Made by a program: the position numbers and the translations under genes. A DNA stretch of 64,000 bases from Panopea generosa (Eukaryota > Mollusca > Bivalvia > Adapedonta > Hiatellidae): positions 32,733,983 to 32,797,982 of the forward strand of contig CM055907.1 in assembly GCA_029582155.1 (NCBI GenBank), in the 5' to 3' direction. Positions 59,105-64,000 of this stretch are shown here, piece after piece (positions within the stretch are counted from its first letter, which is position 1; each line of letters opens with the position of its first letter). The notes beneath the pieces were generated by a model. The model searched no databases. It was not told the DNA's origin and saw only the letters and a program-made list of their open reading frames with translations.

Positions 59105-61390
59105 TACAATCATAGTTACTATATGATGTCCAGCATTATGGTACCGTTATATACGGTAAATAAAGTATGGGTCTTACAAATCATAGTCACTATATGATGT
59201 CCAGCCTGATGGTGCCGTTTTGTACGGCTTTATAAAGAATGCGTCTTACAATCATAGTTATTATAAATTATGATGTTCATCGTGGTGGTGCCGTTTTATA
59301 CGGCTAAATAAAGTATGGGTCTTACAATCATAGTTACCATATGATGTCAATCCTGCTGGTTCCGTTTTATACGGCTTAAAAAAGTATGTGTCTTACAATC
59401 ATAGTTACTATATGATGTCCATCCTGATGGTGCCGTTTTATACGGCTTAATAAAGTATGGGTCTTACAATCATAGTTACCATATGATGTCAATCCTGCTG
59501 GTTCCGTTTTATACGGCTTAATAAAGTATGGGTCTTACAATCATAGTTACCATATGATGTCAATCCTGCTGGTTCCGTTTTATACGGCTTAATAAAGTAT
59601 TTGTCTTACAATCATAGTTGCTATATGATGTCCATCCTGATGATGCCGTGATATACGGCTTATTAAAGTGTGTGTCATACATCATAGTAACTATATGATG
59701 TCCATCCTGATGGTGCCGTTTTATACGGCTTTATAAAGTATATGTCTTACAAGCATAGTAACTATGTGATGTCAATCCTGCTGGTTCCGTTTTATACGGT
59801 TTAATAAAGTATAGGTCTTACAATCATAGTTACAATAAAGAATGATGTCCATCGTGGTGGTCCAATTTTATACGGCTTAATAAAGTATGGGTCTTACAAT
59901 CATTGTAACCATATGATGTCCATCCTTTTGGTGCCGTTATATACGGTAAATAAAGTATGGGTCATACAATCATAGTTACTATATGATGTCCATCCTGATG
60001 GTGCCGTTTTATACGGCTTAATAAAGTATGGGTCTTACAATCATAATTACCATATGATGTCAATCCTGCTGGTTCCGTTTTATACGGCTTAATGAATTAT
60101 AGATCTTACAATCATAGTTACTATATGATGTCCATTCTGATGGTGCCGTTTTATACGGCTTTATAAAGTAAATGTCTTACAAGCATAGTTACTATATGAT
60201 GTCCATGCTGCTGGTTCCGTTTTATACGGTTCAATAAAGTATAGGTCTTACAATCATAGTTACAATAAAGTATGATGTCCATCGTGGTGGTGCCATTTTA
60301 TACGTCTTTATAAAGTGTGGGTCTTGCAATCATAGTTACTATATGATGTCCATCCTTAATGGTGGTTTTATATGGCTTTATAAAGTATGGGTCTTACAAG
60401 CATAGTAATTATATGATCTCCATCCTGATGGTGCCGTTTTATACGGTAAATAAAGTATGGGTCATACAATCATAATTACTATATGATGGCCATCATCATA
60501 GTGCCATTTTATACGTCTTTATAAAGTATGGGTCTTGCAAATCATAGTAACTATATGATGTTCAGCCTGATGGTGCCGTTTTATACGGCTTTATAAAGAA
60601 TGGGTCTTACAATCATAGTTACTATATGATGTCCATCCTTAATGGTGGTTTTATATGGCTTTATAAAGTATGGGTCTTACAATCATAGTTATTATATGAT
60701 GTCCATCTTGATTGTGCCGTTTTATACGGCTTTATAAAGTGTGGGTCATACAATCATAGTTACTATATGATGTCCATCCTGATGGTGCCGTGATATACGG
60801 CTTATAAAAGTATATGTCTTACAATCATAGTTACTATTTGATGTTAATCCTAACGGTGCCATTTTATACGGCTTTATAAAGTATGGGTCTTACAGTCATA
60901 GTTACTATATGATGTCCAGCCTGATGGTGCCGTTTTATACGGCTTTATAAAGTATGGGTCATACAGTCATAGTAACTATATGATCTCCATCCTGATGGTG
61001 CCATTTTATACGGCTTTATAAAGTATTGGTCTTACAATCATAGTAACTATATGATCTCCATCCTGATGGTGCCGTTTTATACGGCTTTATTAAGTATGGG
61101 TCATACAATCATAGTTACTATATGATGTCCATCCTGATGGTGCCGTTTTATACGGCTTTATAAAGTATATGTCTTACAAGCATAGTAACTATATGATCTC
61201 CATCCTGATGGTGCCGTTTTATACGGCTTTATAAAGTATGGGTCATACAATCATAGTAACTATATGATCTCCATCCTGATGGTGCCGTTATATACGGCTT
61301 TATAAAGTATGGGTCATACAATCATAGTTACTATATGATGTCCATCATTATGGTGCCGTTTTTTACGGCTTTATAAAGTATTATCCTTAT
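59105..61390 (-). repeat. Satellite B, block 6: minus-orientation 71-bp subfamily
   Basis: 71-bp units: GATGTCCATCCTGATGGTGC, CGTTTTATACGGCTTTATAA, AGTATGGGTC, ACAATCATAGTTACTATAT. The palindromic core is altered to CCGTTTTATACGG in most copies. The array ends at about 61,390 in unique DNA. Confidence 0.95.
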
Positions 61391-61735
61391 AATCATCGGG
61401 CGCAACTGAAGACAATGTATAATAAATGTTCAAAATATCCAACTAGTTCCAAATTATACTTCTACCCTCAAATGAGTCGATACATACAGACGATGTTTGT
61501 GTAGTCGTTACTGAATATATAGTAGATCGTAAAACTAAACAATCATGACTGACCCCTGAACTGACTTGTTCTTGTGACTGATATTTAGTTAATTTATCTA
61601 TACTTTACCAACTTTGAGGCGGACACCGTCGTGTGCGCGAAAATGGCAACACAATTCCCGCACGCAGCCATGGAGGTAAACATATGTAAAGAATAAGGGA
61701 ACTAACTATTGGACTTTTCTACCATAAGATCGCCA
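61391..61735. other. Intergenic DNA right of satellite B
   Basis: No repeat array or gene recognised. A short GC-richer patch with GTGTGCGCGAAAATGGC lies near 61,632. Confidence 0.45.
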
Positions 61736-61739
61736 TAGT

Positions 61740-61900
61740 GTCTCCCTTGTCACATACAGAAAAATATATCAGGTTTAGGCATATGGTACAGCAATATCTA
61801 AGAATTAATCTGAGTAGAACTACCATCCTTCCGCAAGTATCCTAACTGACAAACTTTCTCATCAAACGTTTTTGGACTGAGATGGCCTATTTGACCGTTC
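61740..61900 (-). mobile_element. SINE fragment of the same family
   Basis: On the minus strand TCCAAAAACGTTTGATGAG, AGAAAGTTTGTCAGTTA and CTTGCGGAAGGATGGTAG match the SINE at 58,901 at corresponding positions (about 61,885-61,805). The tail side diverges. No target duplication was found. Confidence 0.7.
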
Positions 61901-62058
61901 AAGTTGTACATAACTGAGAGTAAACAGAGGCTTGGAACGTTTGAAGATGGTTTTCAAACCTAACAAGAAAAAATGATTGATTCAATATTTAACGTCATTT
62001 TTATGCCATCTTGGGCTAACAGGCAATCACTGTTTCCTGGGATCCTGAAAGGTTAACC

Positions 62059-62259
62059 AGGCTCCTGTTTCACCAACATATACTTAAATACTTAAAAACT
62101 TAAATCTAAGAAAAGCAGCTATGTGATCATGATTTTAGACTGGTTCCAATAAAACTGCATATTGTGTCAATGATTTTGATTATATAATAGATAAATAACC
62201 AGTCAAAACTTAGTTAAGTTTTTAAGTATTTAAGTTAAATGTTGGTGAAACAGAAGCCA
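62059..62259. mobile_element. Fold-back (MITE-like) element
   Basis: Inverted arms of about 50 bp at 62,059-62,110 (GGCTCCTGTTTCACCAACAT, then TACTTAAATACTTAAAAAC) and 62,210-62,259 enclose a loop of about 100 bp. Arms match with few changes. It lies inside the SINE copy. No target duplication could be defined. Confidence 0.75.
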
Positions 62260-62375
62260 GTACTCGAGCACAACCGATCTCCGCAAGTAACTGATAACTT
62301 TCCGACTTGAATCAGCGGTGATATACGAATGCTAATGAGACACAATGTCGTATATCAGTCATCATGGAGGCTGTT

Positions 62376-62446
62376 GCCGGGCAGGGATTCGAACTCACGT
62401 CCCCTGGATTAATAGTCAGACGCGTTAACGACTGAGCTAATCGGGC
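62376..62446 (-). repeat. tRNA-like SINE head (Asn-like, non-functional)
   Basis: 71 bases beginning GCCCGATTAGCTCAGTCG (A box) with TCTGACTATTAATCC in the anticodon arm and GTGAGTTCGAATCCC (B box). The loop would give an ATT anticodon. Anticodon, T and acceptor stems have several mismatches, so it is a SINE promoter head or tRNA pseudogene rather than an active tRNA gene. Confidence 0.7.
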
Positions 62447-62449
62447 TCA

Positions 62450-63140
62450 GCTAACAAAAAAAGGTTTTGACTTAGTATACTGCAATTATCAGACCAATAG
62501 GCCTACTTGAAAATGGATCCATTATTTTTTCCTATATATTATAAATGTAAAAAAGACAAACTATTAAAGATGCAGAAGCAATGTTTGGACTTATGTTATG
62601 ACATGTCGCTGTCCAAGATTTGGAGGACATGTGTTTAAAAACTGACATATACAACACAAATACAAGGTAAATAAATCCTCGTTTTTCAACATCCGGAGAG
62701 AGAATTAAAGAGAAAAGCATACAAATTACATAAGGTCCACTTTAACATCAATGTAGCCCAACGATAACTTGTTTTAGTTCTTTATCAAGTTGAACCGTCA
62801 ACTCTTCAAAGTAACCAACTCTGCGTTTTGTTACTACCGATCACTTTCCATTCATATGCTTTATCAGACGGAGGAGAAGAAGAAGAAAAAACAGAAAAAA
62901 GAAAACCACAGATAAAAACAACAACCGTCAAAGTATGTAGATTTCTTATGTCAATGCATTCATTTCTGTTGATAAACTGCCTGTCTGGTAAACATAGGTT
63001 TATCACGCCAATGCAAGTTTATTCGGCACATGACGTCATTATATATAATTATACATGTTGACCTGAACAGAATCTCTACAGACTGTAACAAAAGTTTGAT
63101 GATGATTTTCATAAAAAACGATTAGAAAAGACATGATAAA
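62450..63140. other. Unique DNA upstream of the terminal exon
   Basis: A plus-strand frame at 62,828-63,061 includes an acidic/basic run (GGEEEEKTEKRK) and a possible donor AAA|GTATGT near 62,933, but no supporting acceptor or homology. A CRE palindrome TGACGTCA lies at 63,031. Confidence 0.4.
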
Positions 63141-63142
63141 GA

Positions 63143-63251
63143 AAATACCATATTAGTGTCTGATATTACCATCTTCTTCAGCTTCGGCACTTGTTTTTTT
63201 TCTAAGCCTCACCTGATAAAGTTGATAATATCAGACACTAACATGGTATTC
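63143..63251. repeat. Short hairpin / fold-back element
   Basis: AATACCATATTAGTGTCTGA (about 63,144) is repeated inverted as TCAGACACTAACATGGTATT (63,231-63,250), with arms of about 26 bp and a loop of about 55 bp. Confidence 0.8.
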
Positions 63252-63321
63252 TCTATCTATATATAACGAGAGAAAAAACACAAATTGTACGTTGACGTTT
63301 AAAATTGTTGTGTATTTGATA

Positions 63322-63336
63322 TGACGTCATATAAAA
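63322..63336 (+). promoter_or_regulatory. Candidate core promoter: CRE followed by TATA box
   Basis: TGACGTCA at 63,322-63,329 is followed immediately by TATAAAA at 63,330-63,336, about 80 bp upstream of the first in-frame ATG of the terminal exon. Another perfect TGACGTCA lies 291 bp further upstream. This spacing would place a transcription start near 63,360. Function is inference. Confidence 0.45.
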
Positions 63337-63409
63337 CGTTGCATAACAACGTCTAAAAACAATAAATATTACCGTGTATCAAACGAGCAAAAAATATAAA
63401 CGATGTTTA

Positions 63410-63714
63410 ATGTTGGTGACTAACTTTCTTCTTTTAAGTTTATGTTCCTTCTTATTAGGACACATCGACATGTCTCTTCTTGAAAAAATTTTCAAACGCA
63501 AAAAGAAAAGCACAAATGATGACCAACAACCTGCAGTTTCGACACCGAGAGACAACCGGAACGAAATGAAACAGACATTTATTGAAAGTCATTCATTAGA
63601 GACAAGCGATTCAACGAACCCAAGGAGTGGCGATACATCTGAAGATGAAACAGATTATGAAATTACAAGAGTTACAAAGATCTCAGAATTGAAAACTAAA
63701 TTACGAAAATTCAA
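63410..63714 (+). CDS. Probable first coding exon, unknown gene, continues past donor
   Basis: An open frame on the plus strand reaches a textbook donor, TTCAA|GTAAGTAA, at 63,715. Two starts are possible. From ATG at 63,410 the product begins with a hydrophobic segment (NFLLLSLCSFLLG), like a signal peptide. From ATG at 63,470 (better start context, GAC-ATG) it begins MSLLEKIFKRKKKS; in that case TTCTTATTAG at 63,449-63,458 could be a splice acceptor. The body is hydrophilic and acidic with SGDTSEDETDYEIT and ends KISELKTKLRKF. It resembles no family I recognise. A short upstream ORF starts at 63,403. No further exon is identifiable in the remaining 280 bp. Confidence 0.5.
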
Positions 63715-64000
63715 GTAAGTAAACCGCATGTTTGTTCAGTTTCCCAACAGTCAATTCTTAGACTTCTTCAATTAGGAAGTTTCATACATTGCAGTAGGCC
63801 CACTTGTAAATGAATAAATCTATATTTATAACTCAATATTTGGATTGAACTGAACTAAAATGAACTTACGCGCTAACAGTTTGTACCAATCGTTGGAAAT
63901 AATCATATGGCAATTTAAAACAATAACAGGACAAAAGAAGATCTTTAATCATTTTGCATTTAATTAATATTAAAGATTTACCGATTATTTATCTATACAA
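63715..64000 (+). other. Possible intron start
   Basis: AT-rich sequence after the GTAAGT donor. No acceptor followed by coding text was seen before the window ends. Confidence 0.4.

Larger units (their letters stand above)
61965..62446 (-). mobile_element. SINE with tRNA-like head, split by a fold-back insertion
   Basis: Head at 62,446-62,376 (minus strand), then a body with TTATCAGTTACTTGCGGAGA near 62,300-62,280 and, beyond the fold-back element at 62,059-62,259, a tail-like AAAATGACGTTAAATATTG near 61,990 followed by a short T/A-rich end. The order of head, central domain and tail matches the SINE at 58,901. Confidence 0.6.

Noticed and set aside
62376-62446. Functional tRNA-Asn gene
   Set aside because: A and B boxes are present but the acceptor, anticodon and T stems have several mismatches, and it is followed by a SINE body.
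62806-63061. Overlapping frames on both strands near 62.8-63.0 kb as exons
   Set aside because: Only a weak donor-like GTATGT supports one; no acceptor, start context or homology was found.

Overview
This is a repeat-dominated window from an animal nuclear genome. The best guess is a bivalve mollusc, or at least a lophotrochozoan. The case rests on AT-rich non-coding DNA, long satellite arrays, a tRNA-derived SINE of the kind common in molluscs, mariner, hAT and L1/Tx1-type transposons, intron-like splice sites and no bacterial-style operons. The species cannot be fixed from sequence alone. No complete conserved host gene is visible; almost every open frame is satellite, microsatellite or transposon remnant.

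Layout. 1-16,668: satellite A, a 53-bp tandem repeat with nested higher-order periods. It is split at 9,179-12,968 by a 3.79-kb non-autonomous DNA element with 26-bp perfect terminal inverted repeats and a TA target duplication. 16,669-27,748: non-satellite DNA. It holds a frameshifted protein-domain remnant (17.6-17.9 kb), a 1,003-bp mariner derivative keeping only the N-terminal transposase domain, an array of dispersed-repeat units with a nested insertion (20.0-22.0 kb), a 49-bp minisatellite, an inverted-repeat-flanked segment, an array of TGACCTTGACCTTTG motifs and a tetranucleotide microsatellite.

27,749-61,390: satellite B, a 69-71-bp family whose unit centres on the near-palindrome GCCGTATATAACGGC. 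Its blocks alternate in orientation: plus (27.7-30.3), minus (41.0-43.6), plus (43.6-55.0), minus (55.0-61.4). Between the first two blocks is a 10.7-kb island of non-satellite DNA. It contains a hAT transposase pseudogene, a possible two-exon gene, a large palindrome whose arms each carry a copy of one short ORF around a (GGT)n/(ACC)n core, and a degenerate L1/Tx1-type LINE. A SINE with a perfect 11-bp target duplication sits in the last block.

61,391-64,000: unique sequence with two more SINE copies, two fold-back elements, and at the far end a probable first coding exon with a CRE/TATA promoter-like arrangement and a strong splice donor. The gene would continue beyond the window.

The main interest is structural: satellite arrays at several levels of homogenisation, orientation switches that create multi-kilobase inverted repeats, and datable insertions into arrays. 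Assignments to transposon superfamilies come from motifs recognised by eye; no database search was possible.
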